Origin: Pseudorhodobacter wandonensis
Lineage (GTDB): Bacteria; Pseudomonadota; Alphaproteobacteria; Rhodobacterales; Rhodobacteraceae
NCBI RefSeq assembly: GCF_001202035.1
Contig: NZ_LGHT01000025.1
Coordinates: forward strand, 310,001-374,000
Direction of reading: 5' to 3'
Length of the DNA: 64,000 bases
Position 1 is the first letter of the stretch, and each line of letters starts with the position of its first letter. The position numbers were made by a program, and so were the translations under genes. Of the stretch, positions 1 through 8,937 are shown piece by piece. Below the pieces are notes generated by a model that had not been told where the DNA came from, did not search any database, and worked only from the letters and a program-made list of their open reading frames with translations.

Positions 1-52
1 TGCGCGGCACAACTGCACAGCAGGGCACAGGCGGTGGTAAGCGCGCGCGCCA

Positions 53-53
<1 letters not shown>
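1..53 (-). CDS. Partial gene start, possible exported protein or lipoprotein
   Basis: Only the first 17 codons lie in the window. The ATG (bases 53-51) shares its A with the TGA stop of the ferredoxin gene, a TGATG overlap that suggests translational coupling. The visible residues, MARALTTACALLCSCAA, look like the start of a signal peptide with cysteines that could include a lipobox. The function cannot be judged from this fragment. The overlap geometry is the main reason for calling it a gene. Confidence 0.4.
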
Positions 54-385
<332 letters not shown>

Positions 386-559
386 TTATCCTTCACTAAC
401 CCAATTGGTTCGCCTTTGATTTAAGGTAGTTCAGAGGCATTTGCCAGTCCAAGCCGCGACCAAAGCGCAACGCCGTTCTGAAAAGCATTTGCTTGGCCGC
501 TTTCCTTTGGGGCCAATGGCGCTATGGTGCGGCACTGAAACCTTGAACGAGTAACGCCG

Positions 560-1090
560 ATGCATCGCCCTGCCCTTTTATTCTTACTGGCGATTGCCGT
601 GACGGGGTGCCAACCCAACCTTCCCAACGCGCCGGTTTTGAACAACAGCCTGCAAAAGGAACTGGTGACGAAAAAGGGCTCAAAACCACCGAGCGAAGGC
701 AAAGGGATTTGCTGGGCCGACGATGTTACGCCTGCAGTGATTGAAACAGTGACCGAGCAGGTTCTGGTGCGCCCCGAGGTACGGGGGCCTGACGGTGCAC
801 TGATTTCCACAGCCGTATTCCAAACAGCAGCATCGCAGCGCATCGTCCAAGACCGCCGTGAGGTTTGGTTCCGCACGCCCTGCCCCGAAGTGGTTACCGT
901 TGATTTCATTGCAAGTTTGCAACGTGCGCTAAAGGCGCGGGGATATTACCGCGATGGTGTGACAGGGCAGTTGGATGCCCCCACGCGCCGTGCCTTGCGC
1001 CAGTTCCAAGAGCCATTGGGGTTGGATAGTGAGCGACTGTCTTTGGCGGCGGCCCAGCGACTGGGGATTTCAGCGACCGAGTTCAAATGA
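560..1090 (+). CDS. Lipoprotein with C-terminal peptidoglycan-binding domain
   Basis: A 176-residue protein with a lipoprotein signal peptide: hydrophobic residues 5-14, then the lipobox AVTGC with Cys17. The middle (residues 40-110) is unrecognised. The last 60 residues (VDFIASLQRALKARGYYRDG, then TRRALRQFQ) match the PG_binding_1 helical fold, where a Q-LK-GYY-DG pattern followed by T...A-FQ is diagnostic. It probably tethers a membrane to the peptidoglycan layer. It ends in a four-base ATGA overlap with the HD-domain gene, so the two are probably co-translated, although their likely functions differ. Confidence 0.8.
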   Translation: MHRPALLFLLAIAVTGCQPNLPNAPVLNNSLQKELVTKKGSKPPSEGKGICWADDVTPAVIETVTEQVLVRPEVRGPDGALISTAVFQTAASQRIVQDRREVWFRTPCPEVVTVDFIASLQRALKARGYYRDGVTGQLDAPTRRALRQFQEPLGLDSERLSLAAAQRLGISATEFK

Positions 1091-1719
1091 TGACACAAGC
1101 AGACTTCAGGGCCAAAATTGCCGCGCATTGGGCCGATGAAACCGATGGCGCGCATGATCTGGGGCATCTGGATCGCGTTTGGGCCAACGCGCAGGGTATA
1201 GCCTTGGCACTGGGCGGCGCAGATCTGGAAATCCTGTTACCTGCGGCCTATTTCCATGACGCGGTAAACCTGCCGAAAAATCACCCCGATCGGGCACAGG
1301 CGTCATTGGCCTCGGCCAATTGGGCCGCAGAATATTTGGCAGGCACCACCTTTCCCACCGCTAAAATTCCGGCTGTGGCCCATGCGATTGCAGCACACAG
1401 CTTTTCTGCCAATATTACGCCCAAAACACTCGAGGCCGAAATCTTGCAAGATGCCGACCGGCTAGAGGCCTTGGGCGCGATTGGCATTGCGCGAATGTTT
1501 CATGTCGGCGGTGCTATGGGCGGGCTGCTGTTTGACGCGGATGACCCGATGGCCCTGAACCGGCCGCTGGATGACAAGCGTTTTTCTTTGGATCACCTAG
1601 AGGTAAAGCTGTTCCCCATCGCGCAGACCATGCGCACCGCACCGGGGCGCGATATGGCGCTGGCCCGCGTGGAATGGATGCGCACTTTCCGGTCTTGCCT
1701 GCTGCAAGAGCTGGGTTAA
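1087..1719 (+). CDS. HD-superfamily metal-dependent phosphohydrolase, YedJ-like
   Basis: A 210-residue HD-domain protein. Metal-ligand candidates are His23/His27 (AHDLGH), the His57-Asp58 pair (YFHDAV) and the later Asp in LQDADRLEALGAIGIAR, a signature close to E. coli YedJ. The family hydrolyses phosphate esters of nucleotides or related small molecules in the cytoplasm, but the substrate is not defined by the sequence. It overlaps the upstream lipoprotein stop by four bases and is followed by a hairpin terminator at 1735-1758. Length is normal for the family. Confidence 0.85.
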   Translation: MMTQADFRAKIAAHWADETDGAHDLGHLDRVWANAQGIALALGGADLEILLPAAYFHDAVNLPKNHPDRAQASLASANWAAEYLAGTTFPTAKIPAVAHAIAAHSFSANITPKTLEAEILQDADRLEALGAIGIARMFHVGGAMGGLLFDADDPMALNRPLDDKRFSLDHLEVKLFPIAQTMRTAPGRDMALARVEWMRTFRSCLLQELG

Positions 1720-1731
1720 GGCACAAATAAG

Positions 1732-1763
1732 AAAGGGCGGCAGGTTTCCCCGCCGCCCCTTTT
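1732..1763. terminator. Bidirectional hairpin terminator between HD gene and degP-like gene
   Basis: A perfect 7-bp stem, GGGCGGC (1735-1741) pairing with GCCGCCC (1752-1758), has a 10-base loop. AAA lies on the left and CTTTT on the right, so either strand gives a GC stem followed by a short U run. It lies between two convergent stop codons (1719 and 1780). Confidence 0.75.
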
Positions 1764-1779
1764 CCTGAAGATCAAAAGC

Positions 1780-3264
1780 TTACTTGTCGATAGCGATCGC
1801 AACAAAGCGCGGGTCGCCACCTCGGCGGATTAACAACAGCAAAGATTTGCGGCCGGCGCTGCGGGCCTCGTCTTCGCGGTCTTGCAAGTCCTTGACTGTC
1901 ATTACCTTTTGCTGACCTGCCTCGGTGATAACGTCGCCAACGCGCAAGCCTTTGGTAAAGGCCTCGGACATCTCATCAATTTCAACCACAGCAAGCCCCG
2001 CAGAGTCCGCAGGCATACCCAACGCGGTTGCATCTTCGGCTGTCAGGGTTTTGAGCGTCATTCCCAAAACCTCAACAGCGGCCGGCGCAGCCTCGTTATT
2101 CGCAGCGGCGGGCACAGGTTCCCCCTCGGCGGTTTCGCGGCGGCCCAAGGTAACCGACAAAGTTTCCGATTTTCCGTCACGCATCACGACAACGCGCACA
2201 GCCTCGCCCACTGGTGCATCGGCCACACGGCGCACCAATTCGCGGGTGTCGGCAACCGACGCACCATCAAACGACGTAATCACATCGCCCGATTTCAAAC
2301 CGGCGTCTTTGGCTGGCCCGTCTGGCACATCGGTAATCAATGCACCTTTGGCATCAACCAAACCCATCGCTTCGGCAACATCGGCTGTTACATCCTGAAT
2401 GCGCACACCCAACCAGCCGCGACGCGTTTCGCCAAATTGCTTCAGCTGGTCTACAACTTTGTTGACCACATTCGACGCCATCGAAAAGCCGATCCCGATT
2501 GACCCACCGGTTGGCGACAGAATAGCGGTGTTCACACCGATAACCTGACCATCCATATTGAACAACGGCCCGCCCGAGTTGCCACGGTTGATCGCAGCAT
2601 CGGTTTGCAGATAATCATCATAAGTGCCCGACAGGGCGCGACCGCGTGCCGAGATGATACCGGACGAAACCGAGAACCCCTGACCCAGCGGGTTGCCCAT
2701 CGCGATAACCCAATCGCCAACGCGCATCAGATCCGAGTTGCCAAAAGGCACAAACGGCAGCGGCGTATCGCTTTCGACCTTCAGCAAAGCGATGTCGGTT
2801 TTTGGATCGGTGCCTATCAGTTTTGCAGGCAATTTCTTACCCGAAAAGAACTCGATCTCAATTTCATCGGCTTTGTCGATCACGTGGTTGTTGGTTACAA
2901 TGTAACCATCCTCGGAAATCACAAAGCCCGACCCCAAGGCTTCGGACCGGCGCGGCCTGCTCTCTCCGTTGCCATTGCGATCCATGAAATCCTTGAAGAA
3001 ATCCTCGAACGGTGAACCCGGCGGCACTTGTGGCACAGCCTCGGTGCTTGCGGCGACAGTGGTCGAGGTTGTGATATTGACAACCGACGGGCTGATCGAC
3101 TCAGCCAAATCGGCAAAACTTTCCGGCGCGCCTCGTGCTTCAACAGTCATAGCTTGCGCCAGAACAAGGGACGCGCCAAGGACCAATGCGGTCAATCCGC
3201 GCATAAAGCCCGTGGTCGGCAGGCTTTCTACGCGTTTTGCGGTTGCGACAGTTTTAGAAATCAC
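1780..3264 (-). CDS. degP: DegP/DegQ/MucD-type periplasmic serine endoprotease
   Basis: A Do-family trypsin-like protease with two PDZ domains that degrades or refolds misfolded envelope proteins. A GTG start at 3264 (494 residues) is preferred because AGGAGG lies eight bases upstream; the longer reading frame to 3372 has no such site. A signal peptide follows (MRGLTALVLGASLVLAQA region, residues 21-44). The catalytic triad is visible: His127 (VTNNHVID), Asp157 (KTDIALLK) and Ser230 (GNSGGP). PDZ1 spans about residues 280-370 and PDZ2 about 400-490. It lies downstream of hflKC in the same direction, separated by 225 bases and a hairpin, so it probably has its own promoter. Confidence 0.93.
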   Translation of the reverse strand: MISKTVATAKRVESLPTTGFMRGLTALVLGASLVLAQAMTVEARGAPESFADLAESISPSVVNITTSTTVAASTEAVPQVPPGSPFEDFFKDFMDRNGNGESRPRRSEALGSGFVISEDGYIVTNNHVIDKADEIEIEFFSGKKLPAKLIGTDPKTDIALLKVESDTPLPFVPFGNSDLMRVGDWVIAMGNPLGQGFSVSSGIISARGRALSGTYDDYLQTDAAINRGNSGGPLFNMDGQVIGVNTAILSPTGGSIGIGFSMASNVVNKVVDQLKQFGETRRGWLGVRIQDVTADVAEAMGLVDAKGALITDVPDGPAKDAGLKSGDVITSFDGASVADTRELVRRVADAPVGEAVRVVVMRDGKSETLSVTLGRRETAEGEPVPAAANNEAAPAAVEVLGMTLKTLTAEDATALGMPADSAGLAVVEIDEMSEAFTKGLRVGDVITEAGQQKVMTVKDLQDREDEARSAGRKSLLLLIRRGGDPRFVAIAIDK

Positions 3265-3439
3265 TCGAACATCCTCCTGATGCGGGTTGCGACACCGCGT
3301 TCCGTCAGGTTTGCATGCAGCTGACCTGACACGACTCGAATGTGAACCTAGGCATGATTGGGCGCAATGCAAACCCTCTCGCGTATTCTCAACAGGATGT
3401 GAACAGCTTTGTCATGCAACGTTCGGGCGCAGATATGAA

Positions 3440-3470
3440 AACGCGCGACCACAAGTTAGGGCCGCGCGTT
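3440..3470 (-). terminator. Hairpin terminator after hflC
   Basis: AACGCGCG (3440-3447) and CGCGCGTT (3463-3470) are perfect 8-base inverted repeats around a 15-base loop. On the minus strand the stem is followed by TTTTC. It sits 20 bases past the hflC stop and would separate hflKC transcription from the protease gene. Confidence 0.65.
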
Positions 3471-3489
3471 CACAAAGATGTATCTTGGC

Positions 3490-4371
3490 TTAGTTCGCCG
3501 GTTTCGGCGGCAAGTCGCTGTTCAGATAGTCAAAGAACTGGCTGTCCGGCTGCATCACGATCGAAGAATTCTCGCCTTTCAACGCCCGTTCATAGCTGGT
3601 CAGCGAACGGGTAAAGGCGAAAAACTCGGGGTCACGGCCAAAAGCCTCGGCATAAATCGCGTTACGCTGGCCGTCGGCCTCACCACGGATCACTTCCGAT
3701 TCCTTGCGCGCCTGTGAGGTCAATTCAACCACCGTACGATCGGCGCTGGCGCGAACCCGCTGTGCGGCCTCGTTCCCGCGCGCAATCTCGTCAGCCGCTT
3801 CGCGTTCCCGCTCGGCCCGCATCCGCGAATAGGTGGATGCAAGGTTTTGCTCGGGCAAATCGGTCCGCGTCAAGCGCACGTCAACAACGTCAACACCCAA
3901 AGAGGCGGCCTGACGGCGGGCCTGATCACGGATCAGGTTCATCAGACTGGTCCGGTCCTCGGACAGAACGCGCTGCGAAGGCACCGCACCCAAAACCTCT
4001 TTGATTGCGGCGTTCAAGATCGGCTCGATCCGCGCTTGGGCTGTGCGAACACCGCCCGTACCCGTGGCTTGGCGAAACTTGACCAGATCGGTGATACGCC
4101 AGCGTGCAAAGGCATCTACCACCAAACGGCGGTCATCGGCGGGGGTTACTTCGGATGGCTGGGTGAACAAGCCCAAAATACGGTCGTCATATTTGACCAC
4201 GTTTTGCAGCAATGGCACCTTGAACCCCAAACCGGGCTCTTCGCGCACTTTCTTCACTTCACCAAACTGCAGGACCAGCGCTTTTTCACGCTCATCCACA
4301 ATATAGACCGACGACAGGATACCTGCGACAGCAAGCGCGATAGCGGGTAGGATAAAAGCTGTCTTATTCAT
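3490..4371 (-). CDS. hflC: HflC, SPFH-domain modulator of FtsH protease
   Basis: A 293-residue stomatin/prohibitin (SPFH) family protein. An N-terminal membrane helix (residues 5-25) anchors it and the SPFH domain lies outside the cytoplasm. The VDEREKALVLQFGEV opening is typical of HflC. A charged helical region rich in AERE/RGNEAAQRVRASADR follows at about residues 180-250. With HflK it forms a large periplasmic cage around the FtsH protease. The start overlaps the hflK stop as TGATG, so the two subunits are translationally coupled. It is the second gene of the hflK-hflC pair and ends at a hairpin. Confidence 0.95.
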   Translation of the reverse strand: MNKTAFILPAIALAVAGILSSVYIVDEREKALVLQFGEVKKVREEPGLGFKVPLLQNVVKYDDRILGLFTQPSEVTPADDRRLVVDAFARWRITDLVKFRQATGTGGVRTAQARIEPILNAAIKEVLGAVPSQRVLSEDRTSLMNLIRDQARRQAASLGVDVVDVRLTRTDLPEQNLASTYSRMRAEREREAADEIARGNEAAQRVRASADRTVVELTSQARKESEVIRGEADGQRNAIYAEAFGRDPEFFAFTRSLTSYERALKGENSSIVMQPDSQFFDYLNSDLPPKPAN

Positions 4372-5540
4372 CAGTTGCTCCCTCCGGTGGTGGCTTTAGG
4401 TGCGGGCGTCAGGTTGTTCAGCGGCAGGTATGGCACAACACCCTGCCCTGCGCCTTCGCCCGAAACACCATCGAGGATAACCTTATTCATCCCGCCAAGC
4501 ACACCTTCCATAGTTTCCAGATACATCCGGCGCCGGGTCACTTCGGGCGCTTTGATATATTCAGCATAAACCGACAGGAAGCGGCTCGCCTCACCTTCGG
4601 CGTCATTGACCACACGGGCACGATAACCTTCGGCCTCTTCGGTCAACTGGGCCGATTGACCACGCGCCGCCGCAGTTACGCGGTTGGCATAGGCATCTGC
4701 TTCTTTTTCCAGACGGTCGCGTTCCTGCTGCGCGGCCTGCACTTCGCGGAAGCTGTCAATAACTTCGCGCGGCGGGTCGGCCTTGTCAAAGTTGACGCGC
4801 ACCACGTTGATGCCGGCTTTGTATTCGTCCAGCGTGCTTTGCACCGCAGCTTTCAGATCGGATGCAATCACACCACGGTCACGGTTCAGCACAGGCGAAA
4901 GCTCGGACCGCGCAATAATATCGCGCATCGCCGATTCCGAAACAGCCCGCAGCGTGTCGGCTGGGTCGGCAAGGTTAAACAGGTATTGTGCTGGATCAGA
5001 CACATTCCAAACGATCTGGAACTCGATGTCGACGATGTTTTGGTCGCGCGTCAGCATCAAACCGCTGTCCATCACGCCGCCTTTGCCAGTACCAATGTCG
5101 GTCTGGCGTTCGCCCGTCACCTGCACGATTTCAGCCGTTACAAACGGCCAAGGCGCAAAGTTCAGACCGGGATTGCCGACAGATGAAAAGCTGCCAAGAA
5201 ACAGCTCGACCGAGCGTTCTTCGGGTTTCACCGTGTAGAATGACGCAAATGCCCAAAGGCCAAGCGCCACAACGCCGCCCAAGGCCAAACCCTGCTTGGT
5301 AAAGGCCGGGCCAGTATCGCCCCCGCCCGCACCGCCGCCGGTGCGACGATTGTTGCCACCACGACCGCCCATCAGGACGCGCAGCTGCTCTTGGCCCTTT
5401 TTCATGATCTCTTCGATTTCAGGGATCTGCGGGCCGTCATTGCCTGGCCTACGCCCGCCACCCGGGCGACCGTTATCATCGTTGCCATCGTCGCCCCGAT
5501 TTCCGCCGCCGCCGCCCCATGGGCCTCCGCTACCTGCCAT
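4371..5540 (-). CDS. hflK: HflK, SPFH-domain modulator of FtsH protease
   Basis: A 389-residue partner of HflC. The N-terminal 75 residues are Gly/Asn/Arg-rich and disordered (GGGGGNRGDDGNDD), as in other HflK proteins. A membrane helix follows at about 85-102 (LALGGVVALGLWAFASFYTV), then the SPFH domain (VKPEERSVELFLGSF). A helical AQLTEEAEGYRARVVNDAEGEA stretch closes the domain. The C-terminus is Pro/Thr-rich. AGGG lies eight bases before the ATG. The upstream gene is glutathione reductase with a 61-base gap holding a small hairpin. Confidence 0.95.
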   Translation of the reverse strand: MAGSGGPWGGGGGNRGDDGNDDNGRPGGGRRPGNDGPQIPEIEEIMKKGQEQLRVLMGGRGGNNRRTGGGAGGGDTGPAFTKQGLALGGVVALGLWAFASFYTVKPEERSVELFLGSFSSVGNPGLNFAPWPFVTAEIVQVTGERQTDIGTGKGGVMDSGLMLTRDQNIVDIEFQIVWNVSDPAQYLFNLADPADTLRAVSESAMRDIIARSELSPVLNRDRGVIASDLKAAVQSTLDEYKAGINVVRVNFDKADPPREVIDSFREVQAAQQERDRLEKEADAYANRVTAAARGQSAQLTEEAEGYRARVVNDAEGEASRFLSVYAEYIKAPEVTRRRMYLETMEGVLGGMNKVILDGVSGEGAGQGVVPYLPLNNLTPAPKATTGGSN

Positions 5541-5574
5541 GTACTTTACCCTATCTACTTCAGTTCTGTTTTAA

Positions 5575-5591
5575 CTGGTGTTTTACACCAG
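5575..5591 (-). terminator. Small hairpin between glutathione reductase and hflK
   Basis: CTGGTGT (5575-5581) pairs with ACACCAG (5585-5591) over a three-base loop. Read on the minus strand it is followed by TTAAAAC, which is a poor U run. It could be a weak terminator for gor or a leader hairpin for hflK. Confidence 0.4.
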
Positions 5592-5601
5592 AAATTCAAG
5601 T

Positions 5602-6960
5602 TTAGCCCACACGAATTGGGCTGCGCATCGTTACCAATTCTTCGGCCATCGTCGGATGCACTGCGATTGTTGCATCAAATTGCTCTTTTGTGGCCCCCAT
5701 CGTGACCGCAATGCCCACAAGCTGGATCATCTCACCCGCGCCTGGCGCGACGATATGACAGCCCAAAATCTTGCGGCTGGCTTGCGACACGATCAATTTC
5801 ATCATTACCCGATCTGCCCGCCCGGCAAAAGCCGATTGCATGGGGCGAAAGGCTGTCGCGTAAACTTCGATCGGTTCCTGGTCGCGCGCCGCCTCTTCGG
5901 ATAGGCCAATCGTGCCCATTTCAGGCTGCGTGAAAACCGCGCTGGCGAACAGGCTGTGATCAACCTTGCGGCGCTGGCCACCAAAGATGGTATCGGCAAA
6001 GGCATGGCCTTCACGAATGGCCACCGGCGTCAGATTGATGCGGTCAGTCACATCGCCTACAGCAAAGATCGAGGGCACAGCGGTCTGGCTGAAATCATCA
6101 ACGACAATCTGGCCCCCGCGACCAAATTCCACGCCCAAAGACTCAAGCCCCAAACCGTGGCTGTTGGGCGTGCGGCCCGTGGCATAAAGCGCGGCATCAA
6201 ACACCCGCTCGGACCCGTCGGTCGCTACGGCTTTGACCCCACCATCAACTTTTTCCAGCCGCATCACATCCGTGCCGCAATGAATGGCCACACCGTTTTC
6301 GCGCATCGCCTCGGCAACATGGCCGCGCGCCTCGTCATCAAAGCCGCGCAGGATTTGCGCACCCCGGTAGTACTGCGTAACCTTGCAGCCCAAGCCGTTC
6401 AGAATACACGCAAATTCTGACGCAATATAGCCGCCGCCCACCACCAGCACCCGCTTTGGCAGGGCCTCCAGCTGGAACACCTCATTCGAGGTGATGGCCA
6501 ATTCGCGGCCCTCAATTTCTGGCACAAAAGGCTTGCCGCCGGTGGCCACCAAAATATGCTTGGCCGTCACTTTTTTTCCATCGGCCAAGGTCACGGTATG
6601 GGCATCGGTCACGACCGCGCGGGCGTCAAACACCGTCACGCCAGCGCCGCTTAACCCGCCGCGATAGGCCTTTTCCAACCGGTTCAACTCGGCATCCAGC
6701 TTGGTGCGAAACGCTGTCCAATCAAACGCGCCGATCTGTGCATCCCAGCCATAGGCGTTCGCATCCTCGACCAACCCCCGGTATTCGCTGGCAAAAACCA
6801 TCAGCTTTTTGGGCACGCAACCACGGATAACGCAGGTGCCACCCATACGGTATTCCTCGGCCAATGCCACTTTGGCACCATGTGTTCCTGCCGCAATCCG
6901 CGCCGCCCGCACCCCGCCCGAGCCACCACCGATGACAAAAAGATCATAGTCGAACGTCAT
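5602..6960 (-). CDS. gor: Glutathione-disulfide reductase
   Basis: A flavoenzyme that reduces glutathione disulfide with NADPH in the cytoplasm. Start at 6960 (452 residues), because GAGGAG precedes this ATG and the FAD motif begins right after it (VIGGGSGGVRAA, residues 9-20). The redox-active disulfide is Cys43/Cys48 in GGTCVIRGCVPKKL. The NADPH-binding Rossmann motif is VVGGGYIASEFA. The C-terminal HPTMAEE carries the catalytic His of the dimer partner. The CVIRGC form is common in bacterial and plant glutathione reductases. It follows rpiA on the same strand after a 161-base gap. Confidence 0.94.
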   Translation of the reverse strand: MTFDYDLFVIGGGSGGVRAARIAAGTHGAKVALAEEYRMGGTCVIRGCVPKKLMVFASEYRGLVEDANAYGWDAQIGAFDWTAFRTKLDAELNRLEKAYRGGLSGAGVTVFDARAVVTDAHTVTLADGKKVTAKHILVATGGKPFVPEIEGRELAITSNEVFQLEALPKRVLVVGGGYIASEFACILNGLGCKVTQYYRGAQILRGFDDEARGHVAEAMRENGVAIHCGTDVMRLEKVDGGVKAVATDGSERVFDAALYATGRTPNSHGLGLESLGVEFGRGGQIVVDDFSQTAVPSIFAVGDVTDRINLTPVAIREGHAFADTIFGGQRRKVDHSLFASAVFTQPEMGTIGLSEEAARDQEPIEVYATAFRPMQSAFAGRADRVMMKLIVSQASRKILGCHIVAPGAGEMIQLVGIAVTMGATKEQFDATIAVHPTMAEELVTMRSPIRVG

Positions 6961-6995
6961 ATCCTGTTTCTCCTCAAATCGCTTTGTCGCATTGG

Positions 6996-7016
6996 GTTCG
7001 GTCAAATACCTCGGCC
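6996..7016 (-). repeat. Copy of a short GAGGTATTT-type intergenic motif
   Basis: On the minus strand this reads CCGAGGTATTTGACCGAAC, about 40 bases before the gor start. Similar strings occur at 27181-27201 and 20911-20932. I recall GAGGTATTTGGGCCAAGATG-like strings as recurrent in Rhodobacteraceae intergenic DNA, but this is from memory. Confidence 0.35.
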
Positions 7017-7121
7017 AACGGCTCAAAACCTCGCGCGCAGCACCCGTAAGCGCATTCCGTTCCAGACTTGACGCGTTCCAAGGGCCAAACCTGCAAGGCG
7101 GCGCGTCAAGTGCATCAAAAA

Positions 7122-7910
7122 TCAGTCCCTGAGATCAGAAAAGATATTGTCCGAAGGCACAAATTCAATGAGGCCGTTTTCCACCTCGCCCGAATTGATG
7201 TTGCGCACAACTACGCGGCCATCGCCGTGGCCAATGATGACGATGTCACAGATGTCGATGAACAAACCGTTTTCAACAACGCCCGGAATCTGGTTCAAAA
7301 CCATCGCCAGCTGGCGCGGGTTACCGATACGTTTCAGATGCAGATCGATAATATAATTGGCCTCATCGGTGACCAAAGGCGCCTCGCCATTCATCCGCAG
7401 GCTGCATTCCTGGCTCATCACATCCATACTGACCAAGGTTTCCTCGATCAGCGCCTTGGTGGTTTGCCAACCAAAGGGAATCACCTCTACCGGTAGTGGA
7501 AATGCGCCCAACTGCGCCACTTCTTTGGCCGCATCGGTGATCACAATCATCTGGTCGCTGGCTGTGGCCACGATTTTCTCTTGCAACAGCGCCGCGCCGC
7601 CGCCCTTGATAAGGTTCAGGTTCGGATCAAACTCATCCGCGCCGTCGATCGTCAGGTCAAGCCAGCGTGCTTCATCAAGGCTGGTGATCGGCACGCCAAG
7701 GCTGCGTGCCAGTTCGGCGGTGCGGCTGGATGTCGGCACTCCGGTCACGCGCAACCCCTCTTCGCGGATACGTTCGGCCAGACAGCGCACCATCCATGCA
7801 GCAGTAGAACCCGTGCCGAGCCCCAGATTCATGCCGTTTTCAACATATTGGACCGCACGTTTCGCCGCCACAAACTTGGCCTTATCGATCGGGGAAAGCT
7901 CTGCCGCCAT
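7122..7910 (-). CDS. rpiA: Ribose-5-phosphate isomerase A
   Basis: Interconverts ribose 5-phosphate and ribulose 5-phosphate in the pentose phosphate pathway. Start at 7910 (262 residues), because GGAG lies just upstream and the family N-terminus MAAELSPIDKAKFVAAKRAV begins there; the longer frame to 8012 is extra. The phosphate-binding loop is LGLGTGSTA (29-37). The substrate loops DGADEFDP and LIKGGGAALLQEK contain the catalytic acid and base residues of the family. It is the first gene of a minus-strand series followed by gor. Confidence 0.95.
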   Translation of the reverse strand: MAAELSPIDKAKFVAAKRAVQYVENGMNLGLGTGSTAAWMVRCLAERIREEGLRVTGVPTSSRTAELARSLGVPITSLDEARWLDLTIDGADEFDPNLNLIKGGGAALLQEKIVATASDQMIVITDAAKEVAQLGAFPLPVEVIPFGWQTTKALIEETLVSMDVMSQECSLRMNGEAPLVTDEANYIIDLHLKRIGNPRQLAMVLNQIPGVVENGLFIDICDIVIIGHGDGRVVVRNINSGEVENGLIEFVPSDNIFSDLRD

Positions 7911-8237
7911 TTTTGTCTCCGCTAGCTGTTTCCACCCGCTTATAGGCGAGGCAGCGCAGCGGTGCGAGGGGGCAATTTGCCCATTTTCAGGACAATTCCG
8001 CCATTCGTTCAAATTTTCGCGCCTTTAGACGGCCCTAGCGTGCCTATTTTCAACGGGTCAAACGCGGAAACTGTGCCGCTTCCCTACCTCCCAAATCACA
8101 TTTTTCAGAGAGGGCTTTCTTGTTGCGCGGCAAACAGGCATTAAATGCCGCGAAGCTGTTGGAAAAGTCGCTTTTCGCCCATAGCATTGGGCACAGCTAC
8201 GCTATGCCATGCGCAAGACTAACCGGAAAGGGCCAAG
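7911..8237. other. Divergent intergenic region between rpiA and GST gene
   Basis: The 327 bases hold no convincing gene. Small inverted repeats are visible: GGGCAATTTGCCC near 7973-7985, and CATAGC...GCTATG around 8180-8206, the latter about 30 bases before the GST start. The region should carry promoters for both divergent genes, but no strong -35/-10 pair was recognised. Confidence 0.5.
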
Positions 8238-8927
8238 ATGTACGAATTGCACTACGCGCCCGACAATGCCTCGTTGATTTTGCGTTTGGTGATGGAGGCG
8301 GCAAACCTGCCCTATCAAACGGTTCTGGTTGATCGCAGCATTCGCCAACAAGATAGTGCCGCCTACCGCGCATTAAACCCGACAGGGCTGATCCCGACAC
8401 TGATCACCCCACAAGGCCCGATTTCCGAAACCGCCGCCTGCCTGTTGTGGCTGTCTGAAACCCACCCCGAGGCTGGCCTTGCGCCGCAGGTAGGCCAACC
8501 GCTGCGGGCAGAGTTTCTGAAACAGCTCTTCTTTATTTCCAACACGGCGCATGCCGATCTGCGCCAGATTTTCTATCCTGATCAATATGTTCCGTCGAAT
8601 GCCATTCCAGAACACGCACGCTTGCTAGCCGCCCGCATGATCCGCCATTTCGACCTGCTAGATAAAGCCGCGGCGCAGTATCCCACGCTGTTTTCCGCGC
8701 CGTCCATCCTTGGCTACTATACCGCGACCCTGATGCGCTGGCCGATGCTTTACCCCAAATCTGCCAAGCGATGGTTCAAGATTGCCGATTTTCCGGCACT
8801 TCATGAAATGGCCTTGGCGTTGGAAACCCTGCCCGCCACGCATCGCGCTGCCGCAGCCGAAGGCCTTGGCCCTACCCCCTTTACCAATCCGCAATATGCC
8901 TGTCCCCCCGAGGGCAGCGCCACCTGA
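8238..8927 (+). CDS. Glutathione S-transferase family protein
   Basis: A 229-residue GST-fold protein. The N-terminal thioredoxin-like half (residues 1-80) carries the ALNPTGLIPTL segment before the cis-Pro and the ISETAACLLWLSE segment that contacts glutathione. The C-terminal half is helical. The N-terminal tyrosine/serine position (YAPDNASL) is compatible with a beta-like class. The substrate is unknown. AAAGGGCCAAG precedes the ATG. The serine dehydratase gene starts 10 bases after its stop, so the two may be co-transcribed. Confidence 0.85.
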   Translation: MYELHYAPDNASLILRLVMEAANLPYQTVLVDRSIRQQDSAAYRALNPTGLIPTLITPQGPISETAACLLWLSETHPEAGLAPQVGQPLRAEFLKQLFFISNTAHADLRQIFYPDQYVPSNAIPEHARLLAARMIRHFDLLDKAAAQYPTLFSAPSILGYYTATLMRWPMLYPKSAKRWFKIADFPALHEMALALETLPATHRAAAAEGLGPTPFTNPQYACPPEGSAT

Positions 8928-8937
8928 AAGCGCCCAC

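Noticed and set aside
7911-8237. A tRNA or small RNA gene
   Set aside because: No cloverleaf-type GGTTCRA arm or paired acceptor stem was found; only short inverted repeats are present.
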